DNA of 64,000 bases, from assembly GCF_000178835.2 (NCBI RefSeq), contig NC_015275.1, forward strand, positions 2,625,001 through 2,689,000, read 5' to 3'. Each line of letters starts with the position of its first letter. Position 1 is the stretch's first letter. The translations under genes and the position numbers were made by a program. Shown piece by piece: positions 1 to 8,190 of this stretch. Under the pieces are notes generated by a model. That model did not search any database. It was not told where the DNA came from and saw nothing but the letters and a program-made list of their open reading frames with translations. The DNA comes from Cellulosilyticum lentocellum DSM 5427 (GTDB lineage Bacteria; Bacillota; Clostridia; Lachnospirales; Cellulosilyticaceae).

Positions 1-178
1 TAGGCGCTTCTTCAGGATAAAGTTCTACTTTAAATTGTTGTCCATTGCCTAATGTCACTGTTGCTATCGGGTGAAGCGTTATCCTTGCCTCTCTTTGGTC
101 CTTACTGCTTCCTTGAAGCCCATAAAAAAATCCACCTGCAACCACTATACCTATCAAAAATAAAATCACCTTTTTCAT
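1..178 (-). CDS. Membrane-anchored cyclophilin-type peptidyl-prolyl isomerase, N-terminal part only
   Basis: The frame starts at an ATG (176-178) behind an AAGGAAG ribosome binding site and runs off the left edge, so only about 59 residues are visible. It begins MKKVILFLIGIVVAGGFFYG, a short basic start plus one hydrophobic segment, consistent with an uncleaved anchor or signal peptide; no lipobox Cys is seen. The following VTLGNGQQFKVELYPEEAP matches the first strand of cyclophilins and aligns with the start of the complete cyclophilin at 854-1378. The likely role is proline isomerisation during folding outside the membrane. The function rests on a short stretch only. Confidence 0.75.
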   Translation of the reverse strand, partial: MKKVILFLIGIVVAGGFFYGLQGSSKDQREARITLHPIATVTLGNGQQFKVELYPEEAP

Positions 179-350
179 TGGTTCACTTCCTTATTTTATT
201 TTTTATAAGTATGTATGTTTTCTTCCTTTTTTATGCTATTATTCAAGACTTAAACGATCTTAGAGATGTTGCAGGTCATTATGTCCCTAACGAAAACATG
301 ATGTGAACTTCATTATTTCTCCCTCTCACTATCCATTAGGAAATAGCAAT

Positions 351-375
351 AAAAAACAGGGCCAGCGCCCTGTTT
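351..375 (-). terminator. Rho-independent terminator after the DUF1292 gene
   Basis: Perfect 9-bp stem (354-362 with 367-375) around a 4-nt loop. On the minus strand it is followed by a run of six T (complement of 351-356). It starts two bases beyond the stop codon of the 377-745 gene. Confidence 0.85.
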
Positions 376-376
376 C

Positions 377-745
377 TTATTCTTCTTCGTCATCAAATGG
401 TCCGAAGAATTCTTCATCAAATACTGATGCTACTTTATCCCATTCTTCATCTGTTTCAATATCATCAAGTTGAACATCGTCTCCATCTTCTGAAAAACGA
501 TAGAAAAGAACTTCTGCTTCATCCGCATTTTCTACTTCTTCTTTTGGTGCAAGGGCAATATATTCTCTACCGTCACATTCAAAAATACTAAGTACACTGC
601 AAGCTACTTCTTGATCTTCGTCTTCAAAAGTAACATAGATGAGTGTTTCTTCTTCATCATGATCGTGACCACAGCCACATCCGCTTGTATTTTCCTCTTC
701 ATGTCCGCAGCCACAGCCACATCCACAGTTTTTGTTATCTTCCAT
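377..745 (-). CDS. DUF1292 family protein with Cys/His-rich N-terminus
   Basis: 122 residues, very acidic. Residues about 33-105 (LIYVTFEDEDQEVACSVLSIFECDGREYIALAP...) match the small DUF1292/YrzB family, whose function is unknown. The first 30 residues are unusual: a GCGCGCGHEEE block and a GCGCGHDHDEEE block, giving eight Cys and three His that look able to bind a metal. The gene has an AAGGAGGAA site before the ATG, its own promoter (781-810) and its own terminator, so it is monocistronic. Family membership is recognised by pattern; metal binding is inference. Confidence 0.85.
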   Translation of the reverse strand: MEDNKNCGCGCGCGHEEENTSGCGCGHDHDEEETLIYVTFEDEDQEVACSVLSIFECDGREYIALAPKEEVENADEAEVLFYRFSEDGDDVQLDDIETDEEWDKVASVFDEEFFGPFDDEEE

Positions 746-780
746 TTTATAGTTCCTCCTTAGGAATAATTACTTGTTTT

Positions 781-810
781 ATTATAGCATAGCCATCAAA
801 TATTTACCAA
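781..810 (-). promoter_or_regulatory. Sigma-A type promoter of the DUF1292 gene
   Basis: On the minus strand: -35 TTGGTA (805-810), 18-bp spacer, extended -10 TGC-TATAAT (781-786), about 40 bases before the start codon. Confidence 0.7.
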
Positions 811-853
811 CAACTCTTTTTCATTGTGTCCATTTATTTGGCTTCTATTCTTT

Positions 854-1378
854 TTAAAGCCTGTTAGGTGCCTCGTAAGTTTCACCTTTTGTATCCACTG
901 TTACTGTTTTCATTCTTACTGGTACAACAGGTCTATCACTAAAGTCTGTACCAACATTAGCGATATAATCTACTGTATCCATTCCTTCAGTCACTTTACC
1001 AAATGCAGCATATTGTCCATCTAAATGAGGTGCATCTGCATGCATAATAAAGAATTGTGACCCAGCTGAATCTGGCATCATACTACGCGCCATAGAAAGT
1101 ACACCACGTGCATGTTTTAAATCATTTTTCACACCATTTTGTGCGAATTCACCTTTAATACGGTAACCAGGTCCACCTGTACCTGTTCCTTCAGGACATC
1201 CACCTTGAATCATAAATCCTGGGATAATACGGTGGAATGTTAGGCCATTGTAAAAACCTTTTTCTACAAGAGAAATAAAGTTTTTAACAGACTCTGGTGC
1301 TACCTCTGGGTAAAGTTCTAAGATGATTTGACTATCATCATCCATAGTAATCGTTACGATTGGATTTTTATTTTCCAT
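854..1378 (-). CDS. Cyclophilin-type peptidyl-prolyl cis-trans isomerase
   Basis: 174 residues, a complete single-domain cyclophilin without signal peptide, so cytoplasmic. The signature FHRIIPGFMIQGGCPEGTGTGG (split here as FHRIIPGFMIQGG then CPEGTGTGG) carries the catalytic Arg, and SQFFIMHADAPHLDGQYAAFGKV is the second active-site block. It catalyses cis-trans isomerisation of Xaa-Pro bonds. It starts 12 bases after the M18 aminopeptidase stop and is probably cotranscribed with it. No terminator was seen behind it. It is a paralogue of the cut-off gene at the left edge, which differs in having a membrane anchor. Confidence 0.93.
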   Translation of the reverse strand: MENKNPIVTITMDDDSQIILELYPEVAPESVKNFISLVEKGFYNGLTFHRIIPGFMIQGGCPEGTGTGGPGYRIKGEFAQNGVKNDLKHARGVLSMARSMMPDSAGSQFFIMHADAPHLDGQYAAFGKVTEGMDTVDYIANVGTDFSDRPVVPVRMKTVTVDTKGETYEAPNRL

Positions 1379-1390
1379 CTTCTATCTCCT

Positions 1391-2797
1391 TTATGCATTT
1401 TTAAGGAAAGCTACATAAGCTTTTCTCATTTCATATAAATCGGCTTTACTTGTAATTTCCCATGGTGCATGCATACTGTGAACTGGTACACCACAATCAA
1501 TCACATCCATACCATAATGAGCAAGGATATAGGCGATTGTACCACCACCACCAAGGTCAATACGACCAAGTTCTGCTGTTTGCCAACTTACTTGGTTTTC
1601 TTCCATTATACGGCGTAGCTCTGCTACAAACTCTGCATTAGCTTCGTTAGAACCTGATTTTCCTCTTGAACCTGTATATTTCATGAAAACAACACCTTTA
1701 CCAAAGTAGGCAGCATTATTTTTTTCTAATACACTTGCATAGTTAGGATCATAACCTGCTGTCACGTCAGAAGAAAGCATTTTTGAACTCGCTAATGTTC
1801 TCTTTAAAAGTAAACTAGAGTATTCACCGGTTAAATTAAGTAGTTCTGCTACCATATTTTCAAAGAAGTGAGATTGCATACCTGAGGCACCTACACTACC
1901 AATTTCTTCTTTATCTACAAGAACAGTAGCTGTTGTTTTCACAGGTTTTTCTACTTCTAGTTGTGCTTCAAAAGAAGCATAACCACAAACACGGTCATCT
2001 TGACCATACCCTATAATCATACTGCGGTCAAGTCCATAATCTCTTGCTGCTCCTGCTGGAACAATCTCAATCTCAGCTGACACAAGGTCTTCCTCAACTA
2101 TACCATATTTTTCATAAAGTAGCTTTAAGATATTAGCTTTAACTTTATCTTTTTCTTCTCCTTCTAAAGGAATGCTTCCTAAACAAATATTTAAATCTTC
2201 TCCTTTAATAGCTTCACTAAGTTTCTTTTGCATTTGCTCTCCAGCCAAGTGAATAAGCAGGTCTGAAATACCTACTACAGGATCTGTTTCATCTTCTCCG
2301 ATATTAAGATTGACGATACTACCATCTTTTTTAGCAACCACACCGTGGATAGCTAAAGGCATAGCAACCCATTGATATTTCTTAACACCACCGTAATAGT
2401 GTGTTTTTAACATAGCAAAATCAGTATCTTCATAAAGTGGATTAGGTTTTAAATCTAAACGTGGTGAGTCTAAATGTGCTCCTAAAAGATTAAGTCCTTC
2501 TGTTAATGGTTTTTCACCTACACAAAACAAAATAAGGGTCTTGTCTTTATAATTAGCATAAACTTTGTCGCCACTTACTAATCTTTTATCTGCTTTTATC
2601 AATTCTTGTATATCTTGATAACCCGCTGCCTCTGCTTTTTTAACTAGATCTCTAATACATTCTCTTTCTGTTTTATTATCAGAAATAAATTTTCTATAGC
2701 GTTCTGCATATGCAAAAAGCTTTTCTAAATCTTCCTTAGAATAAGTATCCCATGTATTTTTATACTCTTTTTTTAGTGTTACTTTTGTGTCTGACAT
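1391..2797 (-). CDS. M18 family zinc aminopeptidase
   Basis: 468 residues, full length for the M18 (aspartyl aminopeptidase) family, which uses two zinc ions to remove N-terminal residues from peptides in the cytoplasm. Visible metal and catalytic blocks: LLGAHLDSPRLD near residue 107 (first metal His and the following Asp), VDKEEIGSVG near 295 (the Glu pair), SSDVTAGYDPNY (metal Asp) and VPVHSMHAPWE near the C-terminus (metal His). A GGAGGAAGAAT site precedes the ATG. A TTGGAA-18-TATAAT promoter lies just upstream and the cyclophilin gene follows in the same direction. Exact substrate preference cannot be read from the sequence. Confidence 0.93.
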   Translation of the reverse strand: MSDTKVTLKKEYKNTWDTYSKEDLEKLFAYAERYRKFISDNKTERECIRDLVKKAEAAGYQDIQELIKADKRLVSGDKVYANYKDKTLILFCVGEKPLTEGLNLLGAHLDSPRLDLKPNPLYEDTDFAMLKTHYYGGVKKYQWVAMPLAIHGVVAKKDGSIVNLNIGEDETDPVVGISDLLIHLAGEQMQKKLSEAIKGEDLNICLGSIPLEGEEKDKVKANILKLLYEKYGIVEEDLVSAEIEIVPAGAARDYGLDRSMIIGYGQDDRVCGYASFEAQLEVEKPVKTTATVLVDKEEIGSVGASGMQSHFFENMVAELLNLTGEYSSLLLKRTLASSKMLSSDVTAGYDPNYASVLEKNNAAYFGKGVVFMKYTGSRGKSGSNEANAEFVAELRRIMEENQVSWQTAELGRIDLGGGGTIAYILAHYGMDVIDCGVPVHSMHAPWEITSKADLYEMRKAYVAFLKNA

Positions 2798-2823
2798 ATT
2801 CTTCCTCCTTTAGATGTGGCTTT

Positions 2824-2853
2824 ATTATATCATATAATACTTTACTATTCCAA
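2824..2853 (-). promoter_or_regulatory. Promoter of the M18 aminopeptidase-cyclophilin unit
   Basis: Minus strand: TTGGAA (2848-2853), 18-bp spacer, TATAAT (2824-2829), about 27 bases before the start codon. The -35 is a moderate match. Confidence 0.55.
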
Positions 2854-2941
2854 ACATTAATAACTCTTACTATTATGATATAGTCCTATGTAGATTATGC
2901 GTTTTTCAAACTAAGTTTCAATTTTCTTTAACAATGGACTT

Positions 2942-3439
2942 TTAATTAATCCATACCTTTGTCCCTTTTGGCATGTTGGTATAAAGCCACAAACTATCTT
3001 CTGGCAATAAGCGAATACATCCATGTGAAGCTTTTTGTCCTAATTCCTTTTTGCCAGATATAATATAACTTCCTGTTTTATCATATAAAATGGAATGATA
3101 TAAATAGGTAGAACCAATAAACCCATAAGCATTTTTACAACTATAGCCTTTTTCCTGCCCAAAAGAAGGTACCTTATTTTTCAAAGTAAAAAAGCCTCTT
3201 GGGGTAGGTGTTAGATTTTTTCCTGTGGAACAAATCATGCGTTTTACAAGCAGCCATTCATTTTTACTTCCTTTTAAAACATAAGTTGTTTGCCTATATA
3301 AATCTGTCCATACTAAGTATTCAGTATCACTAGCTATATTTTGCGTATTAATGTATGTTTCAATTTGTACTTTAGAAGCTGGCGCTGCTGTTACCTTTTG
3401 ATCATATGGAATAATCAGTTTGCTTCTAGGAATCGTCAC
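2942..3439 (-). CDS. L,D-transpeptidase catalytic (YkuD) part, 3' half of a frameshifted gene
   Basis: 165 residues from a GTG start. The C-terminus holds an L,D-transpeptidase (YkuD) domain: GFFTLKNK, HSILYD and the catalytic SHGCIRLLPED block with the nucleophile Cys. These enzymes make 3-3 cross-links or attach proteins to peptidoglycan outside the membrane, yet this piece has no signal peptide. The same frame is open upstream to about 3513 and reads EQVEIYKEDNGGYTVI, an SH3-like segment that directly continues the end of the upstream gene (3504-4814). The two are best read as one protein of about 625 residues interrupted at the A7 tract 3510-3516. Independent translation from the GTG (GGAAGG site) is possible but would give a protein without an export signal. 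Confidence 0.8.
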   Translation of the reverse strand: MTIPRSKLIIPYDQKVTAAPASKVQIETYINTQNIASDTEYLVWTDLYRQTTYVLKGSKNEWLLVKRMICSTGKNLTPTPRGFFTLKNKVPSFGQEKGYSCKNAYGFIGSTYLYHSILYDKTGSYIISGKKELGQKASHGCIRLLPEDSLWLYTNMPKGTKVWIN

Positions 3440-3503
3440 TTTTTTTCCTTCCTGAGTTATTACTGTATAGCCCCCATTATCTTCTTTGTAAATTTCAACT
3501 TGT

Positions 3504-4814
3504 TCACCCTTTTTTTAATCCTTTGGCTTCCACTTTCAAAGTCGCATATACAGGTGCTGGCGGAAATACCTCCTGGTTGGTGATTTTCTCTGATTGTTTA
3601 TTGTCCTCTTGTTTTTTTTCTTCCCGTTTTTTTATTTCAGCTAACCTTGCTTTTTCATAGGCCTTTAAAATACTCTCCATCTGCTGTCCATATAACTTTT
3701 GATCTTGATAGCTTTCACCTTGAGTTTCCACTAAGTTTACCAAAGTATTTAAATAATAGGCACCTCTTAATACATAACAAGCACTAGGATTTTCTATACT
3801 TTGTCCAACTTCTAGATGTTGCCTTTTCATTTCTTGTATGATTTTTTCTCCATCCCAATAATAACTGGTGGTAACCACTTCTATAGGCTGTCCACTGCTA
3901 TTATGTAAAAGACCCTCTTGATAACTTAAATAGCTTGCTTTCTTCGTAGCTACTTCTAAACCTATTATAGCCGTATCATATTTTAAATTAAATTCCATTT
4001 CTAAAATGCGTAAAGGAATAAATAAACCATGCTCGCTTTTCAAAGCATAAGTTTTTACGGTACTATAATAAATTTTTTCTTTTGATAGACTTACAGCTAT
4101 GCTTTTTTCTTTCACAGGCTCATTAGCCCGTTCTTTTCCCTGGGTAAAGCTTAGTACATCACCCTGTGGCTGTTTTTCAAAAGTGAATCCTAAAGCCTCC
4201 AAGGTATTTAAATCAATATAACTTGTATTTGCAAAAATATATAGTGGATAAGTATAAGCCCCATAAGCTAATACTTGATTGCTTAGTGTTAATTTGCCTA
4301 TTTCTATTTCTTCATAAAAAGGAATAGTTGCCATCTTTTGACGATACGCCATCATTGTTTTCTCTTTTTTAGTATCTACCCTAGTAAAAGCTTGTTGACT
4401 TTCCTGGTAGTACAATACCCTCTCGTAAGTTCTTTCCCATGCTTCACTTGTCATTAAACCTTCCCCATTAAGCTCTGATTCCTGCCAAATCCCTAACAGT
4501 ACTAGCTTGCCAATGTAGGGATCACTTATTCCTTCTGATTCCGGCAAATAAATGCCTGCTTCATTGAGCATTTGACACAAGGCATATGCTGCTTCTTTTA
4601 AAGATATCTCTTGATTTTCTGTTTGTGTCATTAAATAAGATAAATGCTGTTCTTCTAAAATCGTATTAAATAGTTGCCTTGATAAATAAGTTATTACTTC
4701 CTTATTATGAGATACTTCAGCCGTTATTTCATTGGCTGGTTGCTGTATTCCTTCTGCTTGCAATGGTATGCCACTTATGGTTAATATAGCTAATAAACTC
4801 ACCCATTTCCTCAT
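3504..4814 (-). CDS. Secreted stalk/SH3 domain protein, 5' half of a frameshifted L,D-transpeptidase
   Basis: 436 residues. Residues 1-20 (MRKWVSLLAILTISGIPLQA) are a signal peptide. About 175-300 resembles the copper-amine-oxidase-N type stalk domain common in clostridial cell-surface proteins (YIDLNTLEALGF, LFIPLRILEMEF). About 370-410 is a charged KKREEKKQEDNKQ linker. The end, APVYATLKVEAKGLKKG, is the beginning of an SH3b-like repeat cut by TGA at 3504-3506. Removing one A from the A7 run (3510-3516) joins the frame to the SH3/YkuD part at 2942-3513. Probable role: cell-wall bound L,D-transpeptidase. Whether the shift is a mutation, a sequencing indel or bypassed by slippage cannot be decided here. 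Confidence 0.8.
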   Translation of the reverse strand: MRKWVSLLAILTISGIPLQAEGIQQPANEITAEVSHNKEVITYLSRQLFNTILEEQHLSYLMTQTENQEISLKEAAYALCQMLNEAGIYLPESEGISDPYIGKLVLLGIWQESELNGEGLMTSEAWERTYERVLYYQESQQAFTRVDTKKEKTMMAYRQKMATIPFYEEIEIGKLTLSNQVLAYGAYTYPLYIFANTSYIDLNTLEALGFTFEKQPQGDVLSFTQGKERANEPVKEKSIAVSLSKEKIYYSTVKTYALKSEHGLFIPLRILEMEFNLKYDTAIIGLEVATKKASYLSYQEGLLHNSSGQPIEVVTTSYYWDGEKIIQEMKRQHLEVGQSIENPSACYVLRGAYYLNTLVNLVETQGESYQDQKLYGQQMESILKAYEKARLAEIKKREEKKQEDNKQSEKITNQEVFPPAPVYATLKVEAKGLKKG

Positions 4815-4994
4815 CCTTCACCCTCCTTTTACCATCTTTTTCCATTATATCAGATAATTGTTATTTTTCAATTATTAAATAGTCATTTACTTGTTCTATA
4901 GAATCATTTCATCTATTCTTAGACAACTGTCATTCAAATTTTTGAAGTGATAATAACCTTAGCTTTCACATTTTCCCTTTTTCTAGATAAATAA

Positions 4995-5025
4995 AAAAGA
5001 TAGTTCTTAAAAAGAGCTATCTTTT
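4995..5025 (-). terminator. Terminator after the SpoIIE-type phosphatase gene
   Basis: 14-bp stem (4995-5008 with 5012-5025) with one mismatch, followed on the minus strand by a T-rich run. It closes the 7936-5070 operon. Confidence 0.8.
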
Positions 5026-5069
5026 AATGAGATGCGTTATTGACTAATTAACCTTATTATTATCTTTTA

Positions 5070-6230
5070 TTAATAATAAACAACAGATACTATTTTTCCT
5101 AAGCTTGTTAATACTTCTTCTAATCTATGTAAAATATTAAGCTTAATGCTTAACGCATTAGGGAAATCTGGATTTTGATGAGCTGGATTAATGGCTCTTC
5201 CTATCAGAATTTTTAAATGGGTACATTCTTCAAAGAGCATTCTAGCAAGTAAAGAGGCTCCATCTTCTTGATATAAAAAGTCTAAATCCTTACTCACCTT
5301 CACTTGCTCTAGTTTTTCTACAGCGCCTTGAATGGTGAGAACACCTTCTGTCACAAGATCAATGCCTTTAATATGTCCAATAGGTGGAATACGTGGATCA
5401 ATAATATTAAAGCTAGTCGTTACTTCTCTTCCTAACTCTCTTGAAACAATATTTGCTGCTGTTCCACCACATACAATCTTTTTACCTTTTGTTTGCATGA
5501 GTTCTTCTACTACGATACTATCTTGATTTTTATCACAGGGTGGTCCAGAAAATAAAGTTGCTAATTTAGGTTCCGTCACCTTGATAGTTGCTACAGTCGT
5601 ATCATCTCCTGGCTTCTCAATATAAAGATCTTCACATACTCCTAGTAGTAAGCTTGTAATTTTTTTAGCAGGTAAATCCTCTACGCCTAAACTTTGTAAA
5701 TATTGGGCAACTTCTTTCCAACTCCAACCTAAATTAAGTACCATCCCTACACCGGCATGAATTACACCATCACTAACAAAGACAAGTGTATCCTTTTGCT
5801 GTAATTTAAAATGACTTTCATGGATGATACGTCCATTAATTTCCCTTGTCTCTTTCTCAAGCGATTGTATTTTACCTTCTCGCATAAAAAAGATACTGGG
5901 ATTATCAAATTCAACAATATATACCATACCTTCTTGATTAACTTTAATAATCGTAAACGTGGAATAAGCTAGTTTTCTTACTGAACAGATCGGAAGTGTA
6001 TGAATAATAGTATCAACTACGTCTTCAATTGGTAAACCCTCTTTTAACATGGTGATGGCAATTTTAGACGTTAGTGTTGCTAAAATGTTAGCTTTCACAC
6101 CGCTTCCTAACCCATCTGATAAAACAGCAATGAAGCCATCTGCTTCACTGATAAACTCTACTTTATCGCCACAAAGCTCTTCTCCACATTTATTTAAGCT
6201 ACCTGCTGCAAAATCCATAAAAAATTTCAT
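5070..6230 (-). CDS. SpoIIE-type PP2C serine phosphatase linked to the sensory hydrogenase
   Basis: 386 residues. Residues about 1-215 form a PP2C/SpoIIE phosphatase domain: AVLSDGLGSGVKAN (metal Asp-Gly), VFVSDGVIHAG and PGDDTTVATIKV (metal Asp pair). Residues 220-386 form a conserved tail without a domain I can name. The enzyme should remove phosphate from Ser/Thr of a partner protein in the cytoplasm. Its ATG overlaps the hydrogenase-sensor stop by four bases (ATGA), so the two are translationally coupled. This pairing is known from clostridial hydrogenase loci and suggests that the H-cluster/PAS sensor output passes to a phosphatase. The RsbW-like ATPase at 15273-15686 is a possible partner; that is inference. 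Confidence 0.88.
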   Translation of the reverse strand: MKFFMDFAAGSLNKCGEELCGDKVEFISEADGFIAVLSDGLGSGVKANILATLTSKIAITMLKEGLPIEDVVDTIIHTLPICSVRKLAYSTFTIIKVNQEGMVYIVEFDNPSIFFMREGKIQSLEKETREINGRIIHESHFKLQQKDTLVFVSDGVIHAGVGMVLNLGWSWKEVAQYLQSLGVEDLPAKKITSLLLGVCEDLYIEKPGDDTTVATIKVTEPKLATLFSGPPCDKNQDSIVVEELMQTKGKKIVCGGTAANIVSRELGREVTTSFNIIDPRIPPIGHIKGIDLVTEGVLTIQGAVEKLEQVKVSKDLDFLYQEDGASLLARMLFEECTHLKILIGRAINPAHQNPDFPNALSIKLNILHRLEEVLTSLGKIVSVVYY

Positions 6231-7936
6231 CGTTTCATAGCCTCTTCCTCTTGAATCAGTTGTTTGAGCTTAGTTAATGTTACTTTCGTTTCTGCTGTTG
6301 TTTCACCTAATAAGCTTGCAATTTCTTGTGCAACTGTCATTTGTTTATTAATAACTTGTTGTGCCATATCAATGGCTTCAATTTTCATATTCTGTAGCTG
6401 CTTGTTTTTCTTTTCATCATAGGTTACATCATTAGCAATCCACACCATAATCGCATGGTAATCACTCCAGATAATACTTTGTACCACTGTAGCATCTATG
6501 CCATGTAAAAAGATTTTTTGATTCAATATACTTTTTTTCATACGTCTTACTTCTTTAAAGCTCTCTTCATCCATTAGTGCACTGACTGGCAATCTATTAC
6601 TTATATCCTTTGACAAGTCAAAAAAATTTCTAGCAGCTGGATTAATTTCTATGACCTCTAATGCTTCATTCACCATAATAATCAAATTAGGTGTGGCTTC
6701 AAAAATAATATTCGTTAAGGTTTCTGCTTTTTGCCTCATGAAAGGCAGACACATATTAGGTTCAGCCATGTCATTAAATACCGCAATGGCTTTGTCACGG
6801 CAGGTTTTATAACCACAAGAGCCACAATTAAGCTCATCTAGTTTCGTTTCTTTGCCAATACTATTTAAAATACTCTCAATTTCTTCTTCACTAGGAATCT
6901 TTAATTGATGTTTTAAATTATGAAATTCCTTATGTAAATTAATCGAATCTGTTGTTGTCTTTTCTTCTTCTGGCGCTACCTCTATACTTTGTTCTTCTGC
7001 ATATTTCTTAATACGTTCTCTTCTTTCATATATATTAACACCATCCTGAGGCATACCTGCTCCAGAGATGCAACTTTGTCTACAACCATGAATCTCAATA
7101 AGCGTATTTTTAAATGCACCCTTCATAATATGTGGCATCATATCTATACACTCATCAACTCCATCTATTTGAATAATCTTTCGAGGTAAGGACTGATCTT
7201 TAATCGTGTGTGTCATTCCTCCTACTATAGGATAGCGACGTTGTCTCTCCTCTGTGGCATCAAAAGGCATCGTCTGGAGATTTTCCCAATCTATTTTTTC
7301 TTCTTTAATCCACTCTAATAATTCTTCAAAGGTTAACACCGCATCAATGGATTCTTCTTCAATGCCTTCTATTTTTTTAGATAAGCAAGGACCTATAAAA
7401 ACAACTTTTGTTTCTTTTCCATAATGACGTTTAATCATTTTTCCATGACAAGCCGCTGGAGAAACTACCGGTATTAAAAAAGGTATTATTTCAGGATAAT
7501 GCTTTTGAATAAGTGCATTAACCGTAGGACAACAACTTGTCATATAGCACTGATCCCCTGGCATCTTACTATAGGCTTCATATACCTCCGTTACTAATTC
7601 TGCTCCTACCACTGTTTCCTCTACCACATCAAATCCTAGCTTTTTTAATGCTGCTGGTAACTTTTCACTACCTTTGTCAAAAAGAGCTGCAAAACTAGGG
7701 GCCACTGAAGCTACTACTTTTCCTTCTTGTTTTAAATAAGTCTTTACCTTCTCTAGTTCAGATTGGACATGCTTTGCATTTTTCGGACATACCTTCAAGC
7801 ATTTGCCACATCCAATACAACGTTCTTTAACAATCTTAGCTTGTTCTGCCTGTACTTGAATGGCATTAACAGGACAAGCTCTTACACACGCATAACAGTT
7901 TTTACAATTTGATTTAAAAAAATCTATAATCCACAT
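6227..7936 (-). CDS. hydS: PAS-domain sensory [FeFe]-hydrogenase-like protein (group C type, HydS)
   Basis: 569 residues. Domains in order: two [4Fe-4S] ferredoxin motifs (CKNCYACVRACP, CIGCGKCLKVCP; residues 11-50); H-cluster domain about 65-370 with motifs TSCCPTV, GPCLSKK and HGCRQSCISG, so all four cluster Cys are present though the motifs diverge from catalytic enzymes; an additional CxxCxxxxC iron-sulfur motif (LNCGSCGYKTCRDK); and a PAS domain about 415-520 (NLIIMVNEALEVIEINPAARNFF). This architecture is that described for group C [FeFe] hydrogenases, thought to sense H2 or redox state. It starts a two-gene operon with the SpoIIE phosphatase behind its own promoter. The sensory role is inferred from family and context. 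Confidence 0.9.
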   Translation of the reverse strand: MWIIDFFKSNCKNCYACVRACPVNAIQVQAEQAKIVKERCIGCGKCLKVCPKNAKHVQSELEKVKTYLKQEGKVVASVAPSFAALFDKGSEKLPAALKKLGFDVVEETVVGAELVTEVYEAYSKMPGDQCYMTSCCPTVNALIQKHYPEIIPFLIPVVSPAACHGKMIKRHYGKETKVVFIGPCLSKKIEGIEEESIDAVLTFEELLEWIKEEKIDWENLQTMPFDATEERQRRYPIVGGMTHTIKDQSLPRKIIQIDGVDECIDMMPHIMKGAFKNTLIEIHGCRQSCISGAGMPQDGVNIYERRERIKKYAEEQSIEVAPEEEKTTTDSINLHKEFHNLKHQLKIPSEEEIESILNSIGKETKLDELNCGSCGYKTCRDKAIAVFNDMAEPNMCLPFMRQKAETLTNIIFEATPNLIIMVNEALEVIEINPAARNFFDLSKDISNRLPVSALMDEESFKEVRRMKKSILNQKIFLHGIDATVVQSIIWSDYHAIMVWIANDVTYDEKKNKQLQNMKIEAIDMAQQVINKQMTVAQEIASLLGETTAETKVTLTKLKQLIQEEEAMKR

Positions 7937-8014
7937 GTTATCATCTCCTAGTAGTATCTCAAAGCCTTTCTTACATCATGATCTTATATCATTTATTGCC
8001 TATCTTTAATTAAA

Positions 8015-8043
8015 ATATATCTTATTGTTATTTTTTTGTCAAT
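8015..8043 (-). promoter_or_regulatory. Promoter of the sensory hydrogenase operon with a Rex-like half site
   Basis: Minus strand: -35 TTGACA (8038-8043), 17-bp spacer, -10 TATATT (8015-8020), about 80 bases before the start codon. The -35 and spacer together form TTGACA-N6-TAACAA (8026-8043), which keeps one perfect half of the Rex consensus TTGTTA-N6-TAACAA. Regulation by Rex is only a possibility. Confidence 0.6.
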
Positions 8044-8141
8044 TGATTATTAGCTCTCTTTAGCCCTTCATTTCTTCCTTTAGTCATTCATCAACTAGCC
8101 ATTATATTCGCTTATGCTATCCATATGATAATTTTCGCCAT

Positions 8142-8184
8142 AAAAAAACAGATTAACAGCCCGATCTCCTGTTAATCTGTTTTT
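8142..8184 (-). terminator. Strong terminator after hydA
   Basis: Perfect 16-bp stem (8144-8159 with 8169-8184), 9-nt loop, followed on the minus strand by a T run. It lies seven bases past the hydA stop and separates the catalytic operon from the sensory one. Confidence 0.92.
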
Positions 8185-8190
8185 GATTAC

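Noticed and set aside
52-306. Plus-strand open frame of 84 codons at the left edge
   Set aside because: It lies antisense to the cut-off cyclophilin, whose minus-strand frame has a good ribosome binding site and family match.
3504-3516. Programmed -1 frameshift at the A7 tract
   Set aside because: The downstream SH3/YkuD frame is in +1, not -1, relative to the first half, so the classical A-AAA-AAG type -1 slip would not join them. Transcript slippage or an indel remains possible.
5332-5526. Plus-strand frames inside the phosphatase, pnp, flhA and other genes
   Set aside because: They lack ribosome binding sites and family matches and mirror the codon bias of the minus-strand genes.
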